DNA of 64,000 bases, from NCBI GenBank assembly GCA_963796225.1, contig CAWCLK010000017.1:1-64000 (forward strand), written 5' to 3'. Shown here piece after piece: positions 1 to 9,784 of this stretch. The stretch is from CAWCLK01 sp963796225. Lineage in GTDB: Bacteria > Actinomycetota > Nitriliruptoria > Nitriliruptorales > Nitriliruptoraceae. Made by a program: the position numbers and the translations under genes. Within the stretch, counting starts at the first letter, position 1; the number at the start of each line of letters is the position of its first letter. The notes beneath the pieces are model-generated. The model was not told where the DNA came from. It did not search any database and was given only the letters and a program-made list of their open reading frames with translations.

Positions 1-43
1 CGCCCCGGCCAGCCACGTCCTCTCAACGCCCCCGGGGGAATCG

Positions 44-2524
44 ATGCGCGGCGACCTGCCGTCGGTCACCGTCGTGATCGTCAACCACAACGGGCGCGAG
101 TTCCTCGCCCCGTGCGTGCAGTCCGTCCTCGACCAGGACTACCCGTCCGAGCTCGTCGAGACGATCGTCATCGACAACGCGTCCGAGGACGGGTCGGTGG
201 AGATGCTGCGCGAGCAGTTCCCGACCGTCCAGGTGATCGTCAACGAGCGCAACGACGGCTTCGCCCCGGTGGTCAACCAGGGGGCCCGCGCGGGCAGTGG
301 CACGTACCTCGCGCTGCTCAACAACGACGCCGTCGCCGCGCCGGACTGGCTGCGCGAGCTGATCCTGCCCATGGTCAACGACGACCGCATCCGCGTCACC
401 GGTGGGCTGGTGCTCGACCACACCGGCACGCAGGTCGACTTCGCCGGCGGGGACCTGTCCTTCTACGGGCACGGGTTCGCCCGGCACCGTGAGGACCCGC
501 CCCCGCCCGACCTCGTCCGCGAGCCGTCGATCTTCGTGACCGGGGCGTCGCTCGGCACCCACCGGAAGTGGTTCCTGCGCGTCGGTGGCTTCGACGAGGA
601 CTACTTCGCGTTCTTCGAGGACGTCGACCTCGGGTGGCGAACCTGGGTGCTCGGCTACGAGTGCTGGTTCATCCCCGAGTCGGTCGTCTACCACCGCCAC
701 CACGGGACCATCGACCGATTCGGCAAGCCGCGCGAGCGCTACCTGCTCGAACGCAACGCGTTGGCCACGATCTTCAAGAACTACGGCGACGAGACGCTGG
801 CCCGCACCCTGCCCGCGTCGACGATCCTCGCGATGCTGCGCGGGTTCAACGACGAGGACTCCGAGATCGGCGACTACCGGATCGACCGGGACTCGGCCGG
901 ACAGGACGCCCCCACCCCGAAGATCTCGTCGATGACCGGCGCCCACCTGGCCGCCGTTCGCGACTTCGGGCTGATGCTCGAGAAGCTGCGGCACAAGCGC
1001 GCGTTCATCCAGGAGAACCGCATCCGCGACGACCGCGAGGTCATGCGGCTGTTCCGTCGCCCGATCGCCCCGAACGTGCCCGACCCGGTGTTCACCTCGG
1101 TGTTCCTGCAGGTCATCGACACCTTCAACATGGCGTGGCACGCGACCTCACGCCAGCGCGTGCTGATCCTGACCGCCGACACCCTCGGCGAGAAGATGGC
1201 CGGCCCGGCCATCCGCGTGTGGGAGATGGCCCGCACCCTGTCGCGCGAGCACGAGGTCGTGCTGGCGTCGATGCGCAAGCCGGAGATCCGCTCCAGCCAG
1301 TTCCGCGTCGAGCACATCACCGCCGGCAACGCCAAGGGACTGGTCGACTGGGCCGAGGTCATCGTGACCCAGGGCTTCACGATGTACCACTTCCCCGAGG
1401 TGGCGAAGTCCAACGCCGCCGTGGTGGTCGACATCTACGACCCGTTCCACATCGAGGCGCTGGTCATGCGGCGGGACATGCCGCCGACCGAACGCTGGCA
1501 GACGATGCACTCGGACGCCGAGATCGTCAACGCCCAGCTCGAACGGGGCGACCTGCTGCTGTGCGCCTCCGAGAAGCAGCGCGACTTCTGGCTGGGCCAG
1601 ATCGCCTCGCTCAAGCGCATCAACCCGGCCACCTACGACGAGGACCCCGACCTGCGCCGCCTGCTCGCGGTGGCACCCTTCGGGCTCCCGCAGGACCCGC
1701 CCGTGCAGACCCGCCACGCGATCCGCGGGGCGATCGACGGCATCGACGAGGACGACATCGTCCTGCTGTGGGGCGGTGGGATCTACAACTGGTTCGACCC
1801 GGCGACCCTCATCCGGGGGTTGAAGCAGGCCGTCGAGGACGAGCCCCGCCTGAAGCTGTTCTTCCTCGGCACGGCCCACCCGAACCCGGACGTGCCCGAG
1901 ATGGCCCGGGCCGGCGAGGCCTACCGGGTCGCCGAGGAGCTCGGCCTGCTGAACACGCACGTGTTCTTCAACCACGGGTGGGTCGACTACGCCGACCGGG
2001 CCAACTACCTGCTCGACGCCGACATCGGCGTGTCCACGCACTTCCTGCACCTCGAGACCGAGCTCAGCTTCCGGACCCGCATCCTCGACTACCTCTGGAC
2101 CGGCCTGCCGATCCTCGCCACCGAGGGCGACTCGCTGTCCCGTCTGGTGCTGCAGCACGGGCTCGGCGAGGTCGTGAAGGCCGAGGACCCCGACTCGGTG
2201 GCGACGGCGCTGCTGCGGCTGGCCGACGAGTCGGTGCGCAAGCAGGCCCGCGAGAACGTCCAGGCGCTGGCCCCGACCATGACCTGGGACCGGGCGCTCG
2301 GACCACTGCTGGACTTCTGCCGCTTCCCGCGTCGCGCACCCGACCTGGTCTCCAGCGGGTCCAGCACCTACGTGCGCCGCGAGAAGAGCCGGATCACCAC
2401 CCGCCGGGCCAGCCATCTGGCCCAGCGCTTCGTCGAGGTGGCCCAGGACAAGGGCATGCGCAACGCCGTGCGGGCAGGGATGAACTCCGTGCGGGTCCGG
2501 CTGGCGGCTCGCCGAGCCGGTTGA
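44..2524 (+). CDS. Two-domain glycosyltransferase (GT2 + GT4-like)
   Basis: This 826-residue protein probably transfers two sugars during assembly of a cell-surface polysaccharide on the cytoplasmic face. Residues ~7-270 form a GT2 (GT-A) domain: it opens with VTVVIVNHNGREF, has VIDNASEDGS, and carries the FFEDVDLGWR element typical of rhamnosyl-type GT2 enzymes. Residues ~370-800 begin with RVLILTADTLGEKMAGPAIR and form a GT-B (GT4-like) domain. The ATG follows a purine-rich GGGGGAA ribosome site. It heads a run of closely spaced plus-strand genes that includes an ABC polysaccharide exporter. The sugar donors cannot be told from sequence. Confidence 0.88.
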   Translation: MRGDLPSVTVVIVNHNGREFLAPCVQSVLDQDYPSELVETIVIDNASEDGSVEMLREQFPTVQVIVNERNDGFAPVVNQGARAGSGTYLALLNNDAVAAPDWLRELILPMVNDDRIRVTGGLVLDHTGTQVDFAGGDLSFYGHGFARHREDPPPPDLVREPSIFVTGASLGTHRKWFLRVGGFDEDYFAFFEDVDLGWRTWVLGYECWFIPESVVYHRHHGTIDRFGKPRERYLLERNALATIFKNYGDETLARTLPASTILAMLRGFNDEDSEIGDYRIDRDSAGQDAPTPKISSMTGAHLAAVRDFGLMLEKLRHKRAFIQENRIRDDREVMRLFRRPIAPNVPDPVFTSVFLQVIDTFNMAWHATSRQRVLILTADTLGEKMAGPAIRVWEMARTLSREHEVVLASMRKPEIRSSQFRVEHITAGNAKGLVDWAEVIVTQGFTMYHFPEVAKSNAAVVVDIYDPFHIEALVMRRDMPPTERWQTMHSDAEIVNAQLERGDLLLCASEKQRDFWLGQIASLKRINPATYDEDPDLRRLLAVAPFGLPQDPPVQTRHAIRGAIDGIDEDDIVLLWGGGIYNWFDPATLIRGLKQAVEDEPRLKLFFLGTAHPNPDVPEMARAGEAYRVAEELGLLNTHVFFNHGWVDYADRANYLLDADIGVSTHFLHLETELSFRTRILDYLWTGLPILATEGDSLSRLVLQHGLGEVVKAEDPDSVATALLRLADESVRKQARENVQALAPTMTWDRALGPLLDFCRFPRRAPDLVSSGSSTYVRREKSRITTRRASHLAQRFVEVAQDKGMRNAVRAGMNSVRVRLAARRAG

Positions 2525-2537
2525 CGAGGGGTGTGGG

Positions 2538-4273
2538 ATGATGCGTGACGGACGTCGCCGAGGCCGGTCCTGGCCGGCGGTGGCACTGGTGGCCAGCCTG
2601 CTGGCCGTGCCGACCACGGCCAGCGCGGCACTGCCGTACGAGGACGCGGTGCGCATCGACGCCAGCTCTCCGCGGGCGGCGGCCATCGCCGTCAGCCGCG
2701 AGCTGTACGGGGCCGGGCAGGCCGGTGCCGTCGTGCTCGCCCGCCAGGACACCTTCCCTGACGCCCTGGGGGCCTCGGCGCTGACCACGGAGGTCGACGG
2801 CCCGCTCCTGCTCACGCCGCCCACCCGGCTGGCGTCCGACACACGGGCCGAGATCGACCGGGTGCTCGCCGACGGCGGGACCGTGTACCTGCTGGGCGGC
2901 ACCGTGGCGCTCGCGCCGGCCGTGGAACAGGCGCTGGACGACCTCGGGTACCGCACCCCGCGGTTCGCAGGCCGCGACCGCGTCGAGACGGCCGCGCTGA
3001 TCGCACGCTTCGTCGGCCCGGGGCCCAGCGACACCGCCCTGCTCGTCCGCGCGTCCGGCAACCCCGACCTCGAACAGGGCTGGGTGGACTCGGTCTCCTG
3101 CGGGGGGTACGCCGCGAACACGGCCACGCCGGTGCTGCTCACCCAGACCGGTTCGTCGTCCGTCGCCGCCGAGACCCGTCGCACGCTGGACCGCCTCGGC
3201 ATCCGTCGCGTCCACGTCTGCGGCGGACCGCTCGCCGTCCCCGACGCGCAGCTCTCCGAGCTGCGTGGCGCCGGCTTCGTCGTGGAACGCCACGCCGGCG
3301 AGGACCGCGCCGCCACGGCGGTCGCCGTCGCCACCGAGCTCTGGGGCGCGACGACGCGCGCCGGTCGTGACGTCCTGCTCGTCCCCGGGTACGGCCGTCG
3401 CTTCGGGTACGGGCTGGTCGCCGCGCCGCTGTCCGCGGCGATGGACGCCCCGATCCTGCTGGTCGACCGCGACACGCCGACCTCCTGCAGCGACGACCGC
3501 GGCGGCGCCACCCTGTGCTACCTGCGGACCGGGGACGGCGCCGCCACCTCCGTGATCGCCGTCGGAGGCACCGGGGTGGTGTCGGACGACGTGCTCGTCG
3601 CCGCCGCCCGCGCGGCCGACCTGTCGCGTGACACCACGCCACCCGCGGTTCCCACCGGCCTCACCGTCACCGACCGCCCGGAGGACGACGGCACGCTCCT
3701 GGAGATCGACTGGGATCCCGTCGGTGAGGCCGGCGTCACGTACACGCTCTACATCCGCCGGGCCGACGACGGCGAGACGCTGACCCGCAGCAACAGCCTC
3801 GCGATGTCGGGCACGCGCACCGAGCGCGTCGTCGGCGCGCTCAAGCCCGGCGGCGAGTACGACATGGCCGTGGACGCCCGCGACGAGGCCGGCAACCGCT
3901 CGAAGCTGTCGACCGTGGTCACCGGCGTCCCGACCGACGAGGTCCCGGCGAGCCCGGGGACCAGGGGCCGACGCTCGAGACGGTCGCGGACGGCATCGCC
4001 GTGTCCTGGGTCGCGGCCCCCGAGGCGGACGTCGTCGCCTACGACGTCCAGCGCCTCGACGCGTCGCCGCCCTGCTCGAGGGCACTCGACTGCGACCCGG
4101 GCAACGACTTCAACCCGGCCGACTGGACCGACGTCGACCGGGTCGCCGCGACCTCCCTGGTCGACACGGACGTCGAGTCCGGCACGTCGTACTGCTACCG
4201 GTACCGCCCCGTGGACAGCACGGACAACACCCCGGACTGGTCGCGGGCCAACGGCCCGCAGGAGGCCCCATGA
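2538..4273 (+). CDS. Secreted CWB2-repeat / fibronectin III surface protein (frameshifted)
   Basis: A signal peptide (to about ASAA, residue ~30) precedes three cell-wall-binding-2 (CWB2) repeats at ~40-360, recognisable by DTFPDALGASAL and VYLLGGTVAL-like blocks. Two fibronectin III modules follow. The first starts near PAVPTGLTV and the second near TLETVADGIAVSWVA. The reading frame breaks at about 3950-3965 in an AGCCCGGGGACC context. Going back one base restores the second FnIII module and a stop that overlaps the next ATG (ATGA), so one base is probably missing from the sequence. CWB2 repeats are known to bind anionic wall polymers, which fits a gene embedded in a polymer export operon. 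Start choice: ATG 2538 or the adjacent ATG 2541. Confidence 0.8.
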
Positions 4274-5223
4274 GCGAGGCGACGTCCAGCGCCTCCGGCG
4301 GCGCCCGCCGGGACGGGCTCACGTCCCGCCCGGTGCGTGCCCTGCGGGACAAGCTCGTGGACCTGTGGCGGGCCCGCGAGCTGCTGCGCCAGTTCGTCTC
4401 CAAGGAGCTGAAGGTCCGCTACAAGAACTCCGCGCTGGGGTTCCTGTGGTCCCTGCTGACGCCGGTGCTGATGACGGTCGTGTTCACCGTGATCTTCTCC
4501 ACCGTGATCCGGATCGACGTGGGCGGCCCCTTCGCGGCGTTCTTCCTCGCCGGCTTCCTCGTCTGGCAGTTCTTCCAGAACTCCGTGCAGGGGTCGATCT
4601 CGGCGGTCGTGGGCAACGGGCCGCTGATCAAGAAGGTCTACTTCCCGCGCGAGATCCTCCCGCTGTCGATCGTGCTCAGCCAGCTCGTCCACCTGCTGCT
4701 GGCGTTCCTGGCCGTCAGCCCCTACCTGATCTGGGCCCGGGGCTGGGGGATCCTGCTGCACCTGCCGGCGCTGCTGTTCGGCATGGTCATGATCGCCATC
4801 TTCACCAGCGGCGTGTCGATGTTCCTCGCGGGCGCGAACGTGCCGTTCCGCGACCTGCAGGAGCTCATCGTCGTGATCATGATGGTGTGGTTCTACGCCA
4901 CGCCGATCATCTACCCGTTCGCGCTGGTCGCCGGCATCGACTCGATCGTGGGACGGGTCGCCGCGATCGTGCTGTCGTACAACCCGATGACCTGGTTCGT
5001 GCGGCTGTTCCGCGAGTCCCTCTACGGTGCGGTGGTCAGCAACCCGGCGTTCGACCCGAACTGCACCCCGGCGTCGTCGTGCCCCGCCCCGCTGCTGTCC
5101 AGCGGCCCCGGCTGGCCCTCGCCGGAGCTGCTGGTCGGGACGGCGGTCGTGGCCCTCGTCACCTTCGTCATCGGCTACCTGTTGTTCCACCGGTTCGCGC
5201 TCAACTTCGCGAAGGAGATCTGA
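4270..5223 (+). CDS. ABC-2 polysaccharide export permease (Wzm/TagG-like)
   Basis: This 317-residue membrane protein has an amphipathic N-terminus followed by about six hydrophobic segments (~60-310). It contains the family's ELKVRYKNSALGFLWSLLTP block, which is the usual start of the ABC-2 permease domain in O-antigen and teichoic-acid exporters. Its ATG overlaps the preceding stop (ATGA), and the ATPase gene follows after three bases. Together they should form the membrane and motor halves of one exporter that moves a lipid-linked glycan out of the cytoplasm. Confidence 0.92.
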   Translation: MSEATSSASGGARRDGLTSRPVRALRDKLVDLWRARELLRQFVSKELKVRYKNSALGFLWSLLTPVLMTVVFTVIFSTVIRIDVGGPFAAFFLAGFLVWQFFQNSVQGSISAVVGNGPLIKKVYFPREILPLSIVLSQLVHLLLAFLAVSPYLIWARGWGILLHLPALLFGMVMIAIFTSGVSMFLAGANVPFRDLQELIVVIMMVWFYATPIIYPFALVAGIDSIVGRVAAIVLSYNPMTWFVRLFRESLYGAVVSNPAFDPNCTPASSCPAPLLSSGPGWPSPELLVGTAVVALVTFVIGYLLFHRFALNFAKEI

Positions 5224-5226
5224 CCG

Positions 5227-6555
5227 GTGGTCCTCGACTCCCTCCGCGACCTCATCCGGTACGACGACGCCGCCCCGGCGATCGTCGTGTCCCAGCTGAC
5301 CGAGACGTTCCGGCTCTACCACGAGCGGCCCATGGGCCTCAAGGAACGGCTCTACCGCTTCCGCAAGCCCGAGTACGAGGACTTCGAGGCCCTGTCGTCG
5401 GTCAGCTTCCAGATCGAGCGGGGCGAGACCGTCGGCATCATCGGCCACAACGGGTCGGGCAAGTCCACGCTGCTGAAGGTGCTGGCCCGGATCCTGCCGC
5501 CGGACGACGGCCTGGTCGAGATCAACGGTCGGGTCGCGTCGCTGCTCGAGCTCGGCGCCGGCATGCACGGCGACCTGTCGGGGCGCGAGAACATCTACCT
5601 CAACGGCGCCATCCTCGGCCTGACCCGCAGCGAGATCGACGAACGCTTCGACTCCATCGTCGACTTCGCCGGCGTGCGGCCGTTCCTCGACACGGCGGTG
5701 CGCAACTACAGCTCCGGCATGTACGTGCGGCTGGGCTTCGCCATCGCCATCAACGTCGACCCTGACATCCTGCTGGTGGACGAGGTGCTCTCGGTCGGCG
5801 ACTCGCAGTTCCAGGCGAAGTCGCTCGAACGGATGCAGAACTTCAAGGACCGCGGCAAGACGATCGTCATCGTGTCCCACGACCTCGGTGCCGTGGAGGA
5901 GCTGTGCGAACGCACGATCGTGCTGCACCGTGGCGAGGTGGTCTTCGACGGCCCGGCCGGCGAGGGCGTCGCGCAGTACGCGCAGCTGATGGGGACCGCC
6001 CGGGTCGGTGACGACCGTGCCGACGACGGCACCTACGGCACCGGGAAGATCCGCATCGACGACGTGCTGCTGCTCGACATGCACGGGACCCAGGTCGGGA
6101 CCGTGCCCCCGTCGACCCAGCTGCGCCTGCGCATCCGCATCTCGGCCCGCGAGGACGTCGCCGCGTGCTCGGTCGGCGCCGTCGTGCGCGGCAGCCAGGG
6201 CGACCTGTACGAGGTCCACACCACCTGGCAGGGCCTCGGCGTCGGGCCGCTGGCCGCCGGCCAGACCGCCGTGGTCGACATCCGCTTCACCGCCCACGTG
6301 CTGGCCGGGCGGTACTGGATCACCCCGCTGGTCACCGATCCCGCCGTCCGCGAACAGCACGCCATCCTCCCCGACGAGCTCGAGATCGAGGTCACGCCCG
6401 CCCCGGGCGGCATCGGGCTGGTCGACATGGTCGCGTCCACCTCGGTGACCGAGGGCCCGGCCCTCACCCTCGGCGGTGCCGAGACCACGGGCCCCATTCC
6501 GGTGTTCCGTCCCGACGAGGACGACGAGGGACCCGCCCGCGCCACCGGCTCGTGA
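5227..6555 (+). CDS. Polysaccharide export ATP-binding protein (Wzt/TagH-like) with C-terminal extension
   Basis: This is the ATPase of the exporter, starting at GTG three bases after the permease. The Walker A motif (GHNGSGKST) is at ~75-83, the signature is YSSGMYVRLGFA, and Walker B is DILLVDEVLSVGD. At 442 residues it is longer than a bare nucleotide-binding domain. Residues ~265-420 look like the Wzt C-terminal beta-sandwich, which in O-antigen exporters binds the finished glycan. That hints at length- or cap-coupled export. The last ~20 residues are acidic. The stop overlaps the next gene's GTG (GTGA). Confidence 0.92.
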   Translation: MVLDSLRDLIRYDDAAPAIVVSQLTETFRLYHERPMGLKERLYRFRKPEYEDFEALSSVSFQIERGETVGIIGHNGSGKSTLLKVLARILPPDDGLVEINGRVASLLELGAGMHGDLSGRENIYLNGAILGLTRSEIDERFDSIVDFAGVRPFLDTAVRNYSSGMYVRLGFAIAINVDPDILLVDEVLSVGDSQFQAKSLERMQNFKDRGKTIVIVSHDLGAVEELCERTIVLHRGEVVFDGPAGEGVAQYAQLMGTARVGDDRADDGTYGTGKIRIDDVLLLDMHGTQVGTVPPSTQLRLRIRISAREDVAACSVGAVVRGSQGDLYEVHTTWQGLGVGPLAAGQTAVVDIRFTAHVLAGRYWITPLVTDPAVREQHAILPDELEIEVTPAPGGIGLVDMVASTSVTEGPALTLGGAETTGPIPVFRPDEDDEGPARATGS

Positions 6556-7667
6556 CCTCCGCTGCCCCGGGCCGGGCACGCGTGGCCGCGGTCGTCGTGA
6601 ACTGGAACAGCGCCGACGACCTCCCGACCTGCGTCGCGGCCCTGCGCGCCCAGACCCACCCGCTGGTCGAGGTCGTGGTCGTCGACAACGCGTCGGTCGA
6701 CGACTCGCGGGCCGTGCTGGACACCCTGGCCGGGGTGGACCACCCGGTGCGGGTCCGCGAGCTCGCCAACGCCACCAACCGCGGCTTCGCCGGCGGTGCC
6801 AACGACGGGATCGCGGCGCTGGGCCCGGACGTCGACGCCGTGCTCGTCTGCAACCCCGACGTCGTGCCGGAGCCGGACTACCTGGCGCACGCGGTCGCGG
6901 CGCTGCTGGCCGACGACCGGCGCGGTGCCGTGCAGGGCCGCCTGCACCGCACCGTCACCTCGCCGGACGGCGAACCCGTCATCGACACCACCGGGCACGT
7001 CGCGTTCACCACCCGGCTGTTCCGCAACCGGGGCGAGGGCGAGGTCGACCGCGGGCAGTGGGACACGCCGGGCGAGGTCTTCGGGGTGTCGGGCGCGCTC
7101 GCGCTGTACCGGCGCGCGATGCTCGACGACCTGCGGCTGCAGGTCCGCGACCGCGACGGCCACCTGCGCCACGAGGTCTTCGACGAGGACCTGTTCGCCT
7201 TCTGGGAGGACGTGGACCTCGACTGGCGCGCCGCGATGCGCGGGTGGGTCACCTGGTACGAACCGACGGCCGTCGCACGCCACGAGCGGGGCGGGGCGGG
7301 GCCGCGACGCACCGCCCGCGTCGAGCAGCTCAACTGGCAGAACCGGCTGCTCACGCTCGTCAAGGACGACACGTGGCCGGCGATCCTCCGGGCGCTGCCG
7401 GGCCTGCTGGTCACCACCGCGCTCAAGACCGGCGAGCTCGTCCTGACCGTGCCGAGCGCCTTCGCGGCGGCCCTGGGGGAGTGGCGCCTGGTCGGGACCA
7501 TGCTGCGCAAGCGGCGCCAGGTCCACGGCGGTGCCACCGTGCCCTCGGCCGCCGTGGTCGAGCGCTGGTTCACCCGCTTCGACTACGCCGGGTGGGTCCG
7601 GACGTGGTGGCGGCGCGTCCGGGGGGTCCCCGTCGGGCACGAACCACCACCGGAGAACCGGCGATGA
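6552..7667 (+). CDS. GT2 family glycosyltransferase
   Basis: This 371-residue GT-A enzyme has VAAVVVNWNSADDLPT at the N-terminus, VVVDNASVDD, and FAFWEDVDLDWR, the same rhamnosyltransferase-like element as in the first gene of the cluster. I chose GTG 6552 because it overlaps the upstream stop and starts right at the conserved fold. The frame stays open upstream to about 6165 but there runs through the ATPase gene. The C-terminal ~100 residues are hydrophobic/basic and may contact the membrane. It probably adds a sugar to the exported glycan. Confidence 0.88.
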   Translation: MTSAAPGRARVAAVVVNWNSADDLPTCVAALRAQTHPLVEVVVVDNASVDDSRAVLDTLAGVDHPVRVRELANATNRGFAGGANDGIAALGPDVDAVLVCNPDVVPEPDYLAHAVAALLADDRRGAVQGRLHRTVTSPDGEPVIDTTGHVAFTTRLFRNRGEGEVDRGQWDTPGEVFGVSGALALYRRAMLDDLRLQVRDRDGHLRHEVFDEDLFAFWEDVDLDWRAAMRGWVTWYEPTAVARHERGGAGPRRTARVEQLNWQNRLLTLVKDDTWPAILRALPGLLVTTALKTGELVLTVPSAFAAALGEWRLVGTMLRKRRQVHGGATVPSAAVVERWFTRFDYAGWVRTWWRRVRGVPVGHEPPPENRR

Positions 7668-7954
7668 GTCGCGTCGCCCACCACCTCGTGCCCCGCGCCG
7701 ACTGGGAGACCGCCGACGCCGACGCGCCGTGGACGCCACCGTCACTGGCCGACGAGGGATTCGTCCACCTCAGCTACCCGGACCAGGTCGACGGCACCGT
7801 GGCCCGGCACTTCCCGCCCGACGCCGACCTCGTCGTGCTGACCGTCGACCTCGACCGGCTGTCCTGCGACGTGCGGGTCGAGGGTGGGTTCCCGCACGCG
7901 TACGGGGCGCTGGACCGCGACGCGATCCTCGCCGTCGCTCCCTACCGCCGCTGA
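7664..7954 (+). CDS. DUF952 family protein
   Basis: A 96-residue cytoplasmic protein with the DUF952 signature: an N-terminal HHLVPRADWE, a central LADEGFVHLSYPDQV, and a C-terminal FPHAYGALDRDAI. Family members are small, of unknown function, with a fold related to ADP-ribosyltransferases. The ATG overlaps the preceding glycosyltransferase stop (ATGA), so it is probably co-transcribed, although no link to glycan synthesis is known. Confidence 0.85.
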   Translation: MSRVAHHLVPRADWETADADAPWTPPSLADEGFVHLSYPDQVDGTVARHFPPDADLVVLTVDLDRLSCDVRVEGGFPHAYGALDRDAILAVAPYRR

Positions 7955-7968
7955 GCGACGGTCTCGAG

Positions 7969-8742
7969 TCAGCGCCGCCGAGCGACGACGAAGAGGCGCT
8001 GGAAGGGGAACAGGGTGACGCCAGCGTCGTCTGCCGGGTAGGCCGCGCGCAGCCGTTCGGCGACCTGTCCGAGGAACTCCTCGCGCTCGCCGTCGCCGAG
8101 CTCGGCGAGCAGCGGCCGCAGCAGCGAGCCCTTGACCCACTCGAGGACGGGGTCCTCGCCGGTCAGGGTCTGCCAGTAGGTGGTGTGCCACACGTCGAGG
8201 TGGTCCACCAGCGGTCGGAGCAGGCGGTGGTAGCGGTGCGGGGGCAGCACCGGGTGGTCGAGCAGGTGGGGCCGCAGGCGCGCGGCCCACGGGCCCTCGT
8301 CCACGACGTCGGCCACCGCGGTGTGCGACGGCTGGTCGAAGTTGTCCGGCACCTGGAACGCCAGCGCCCCGCCGGGCGTGAGCTGGCCCATCCAGCGCTG
8401 CAGGACCCGCGGGTGGTCGTCCACCCAGTGCAGCGCCGCGTTGCTGAAGACCACGTCCACGCGGTGCGCGGCCGTCCACGTCGCGAGGTCGCCCGGCATC
8501 CACGAGACCCGGCGGTCCGGGTCGCGGCCGACCGCGTCCTCGAGCATGGCCTCGTCGTGGTCGATGCCGGCGACCTCTGCGCCGGGCCAGCGTTCGGCCA
8601 GCAGCAGCGTCAGGTTGCCCGGCCCGCACCCGAGGTCGACGACGCGCTCGGGTGACTCGACGGGCACGCGCGCGAGCAGGTCGAGCCCCGGCCGCAGCCG
8701 CAGGTCGCCGTAGGCCAGGTACTGGCCGGGGTCCCAGACCAC
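7969..8742 (-). CDS. tam: Trans-aconitate 2-methyltransferase-like SAM methyltransferase
   Basis: This 257-residue class I methyltransferase contains the SAM-binding VVDLGCGPGNLT, an acidic GIDHDEAML, and FSNAALHWVDDH, which is characteristic of the Tam family. Tam methylates trans-aconitate to relieve inhibition of aconitase. Length and motifs cover the whole family. It starts at GTG, lies 7 bp after the DUF3105 gene on the same strand, and converges with the DUF952 gene. Other small-acid methyltransferases share this architecture, so the substrate is an inference. Confidence 0.8.
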   Translation of the reverse strand: MVWDPGQYLAYGDLRLRPGLDLLARVPVESPERVVDLGCGPGNLTLLLAERWPGAEVAGIDHDEAMLEDAVGRDPDRRVSWMPGDLATWTAAHRVDVVFSNAALHWVDDHPRVLQRWMGQLTPGGALAFQVPDNFDQPSHTAVADVVDEGPWAARLRPHLLDHPVLPPHRYHRLLRPLVDHLDVWHTTYWQTLTGEDPVLEWVKGSLLRPLLAELGDGEREEFLGQVAERLRAAYPADDAGVTLFPFQRLFVVARRR

Positions 8743-8749
8743 GGGGCGG

Positions 8750-9667
8750 TCAGCCCTCGGTCTCGGTGGCGGTGCTGGTCTCCGTGGCGGTGCTGGTCTC
8801 GGTGGTCGTCTCGGTCGAGGTGTCCTGCTCGGTGGCGGAGCCGGACTCGCTGCCGTGGCGGTCGGTGGTGGGCGCCTCGGTGTTGTCGGACACGTCGGCG
8901 TCGGCGTAACCGAGGGCGCCGGCCGGGTACGGCGAGAGGTTGCGCTCGGGCGCCGGGCCGTGGGTGCCCCAGTAGTCGATGATCATCGCGTCGGCGACCG
9001 TCTGGTCCCAGCTGTCGCAGTTGAGGGCGTAGCCCCAGGTGCGGATCGCGATCGGCTTGTCGCCGGTCATGCCCTCGTAGGGGCTGACGAAGATGTTGCC
9101 GCCGGCGCGGGACTCGAAGCCCATCTCCTGCCGGTCACGCATCCAGCGCTCCATCGTGCCCACGGTGCTGTCGTCGACCTGGTCCGGGTCGAACCACACG
9201 ATCACCGAGCCGTGCTCGAGGTTGTGGGTCGTGGCGCGCTCGTCGAGCGGCTCCTTGGGGACGCCACCGAGCGGGGCGTTGGGCTGGGCGAAGTGGGGCC
9301 CCGAGGTGGTGGGTCGCACGGGGCTGGCCGCGTAGAGCACGTCGGCAGGCGGGGCGGTGGCCGGGTCGTGGTGCGTGGCGTCGGGCAGCGGGTCGTTCTC
9401 CACCACCATCTCGCAGCCGGCCGAGGACCGCGCCTCGAGGGCCGCGGCCTGCGAGATGGTGTTCTCCGCCGCCTCGGCCCCGCTGAAGGCGTTCTGCAGC
9501 GTCGGGATCAGCACGACGGCGAACAGGCCGATCACGACCAGGGCGATCACGCCGTTGCGGATGCGCTGCTGGGTCGCCTTCTTGGCCGCGGCCTCCTCGG
9601 CGCGCTTGCGTTCGGCGCGGGCTTCCGCCCGGCGCTCGGCCTTGGTCCTGCGTTCCTGCTCGGCCAC
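8750..9667 (-). CDS. DUF3105 membrane-anchored extracytoplasmic protein
   Basis: Residues 1-35 are a strongly charged helix (KAERRAEARAERKRAEEA). Residues ~38-58 form one transmembrane segment, and the rest should be outside. The DUF3105 domain spans ~80-250 and includes TSGPHFAQPNAPLGG, THNLEHGSVIVWF and an IRTWGYALNCDSWD-like block. The last ~40 residues are a Ser/Thr/Glu low-complexity tail with a repeated STATET unit. The function of the family is unknown. It lies 117 bp downstream of livF on the same strand. Confidence 0.8.
   Translation of the reverse strand: MAEQERRTKAERRAEARAERKRAEEAAAKKATQQRIRNGVIALVVIGLFAVVLIPTLQNAFSGAEAAENTISQAAALEARSSAGCEMVVENDPLPDATHHDPATAPPADVLYAASPVRPTTSGPHFAQPNAPLGGVPKEPLDERATTHNLEHGSVIVWFDPDQVDDSTVGTMERWMRDRQEMGFESRAGGNIFVSPYEGMTGDKPIAIRTWGYALNCDSWDQTVADAMIIDYWGTHGPAPERNLSPYPAGALGYADADVSDNTEAPTTDRHGSESGSATEQDTSTETTTETSTATETSTATETEG
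8756..8800 (-). repeat. Short tandem repeat coding an STATET tail
   Basis: Two near-identical 18-bp units encode STATET at the C-terminus of the DUF3105 protein, followed by a degenerate Thr/Glu stretch. Such tracts change length by slippage. Confidence 0.6.
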
Positions 9668-9784
9668 GGATCACGCCTTGTCTGGGTCAGGGAATCGACG
9701 GTCTCGACAGCGCGGGGAGGGTACAGCAGGCCAGCAGGCCCACCCGAGGCCGACGTCTGGTCCTGGAAACGATCGTCCCCGGTG

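Noticed and set aside
3950..3965. Programmed ribosomal frameshifting in the CWB2 protein gene
   Set aside because: No slippery heptamer followed by a clear pseudoknot is seen, and similar breaks occur in many unrelated genes of the window.
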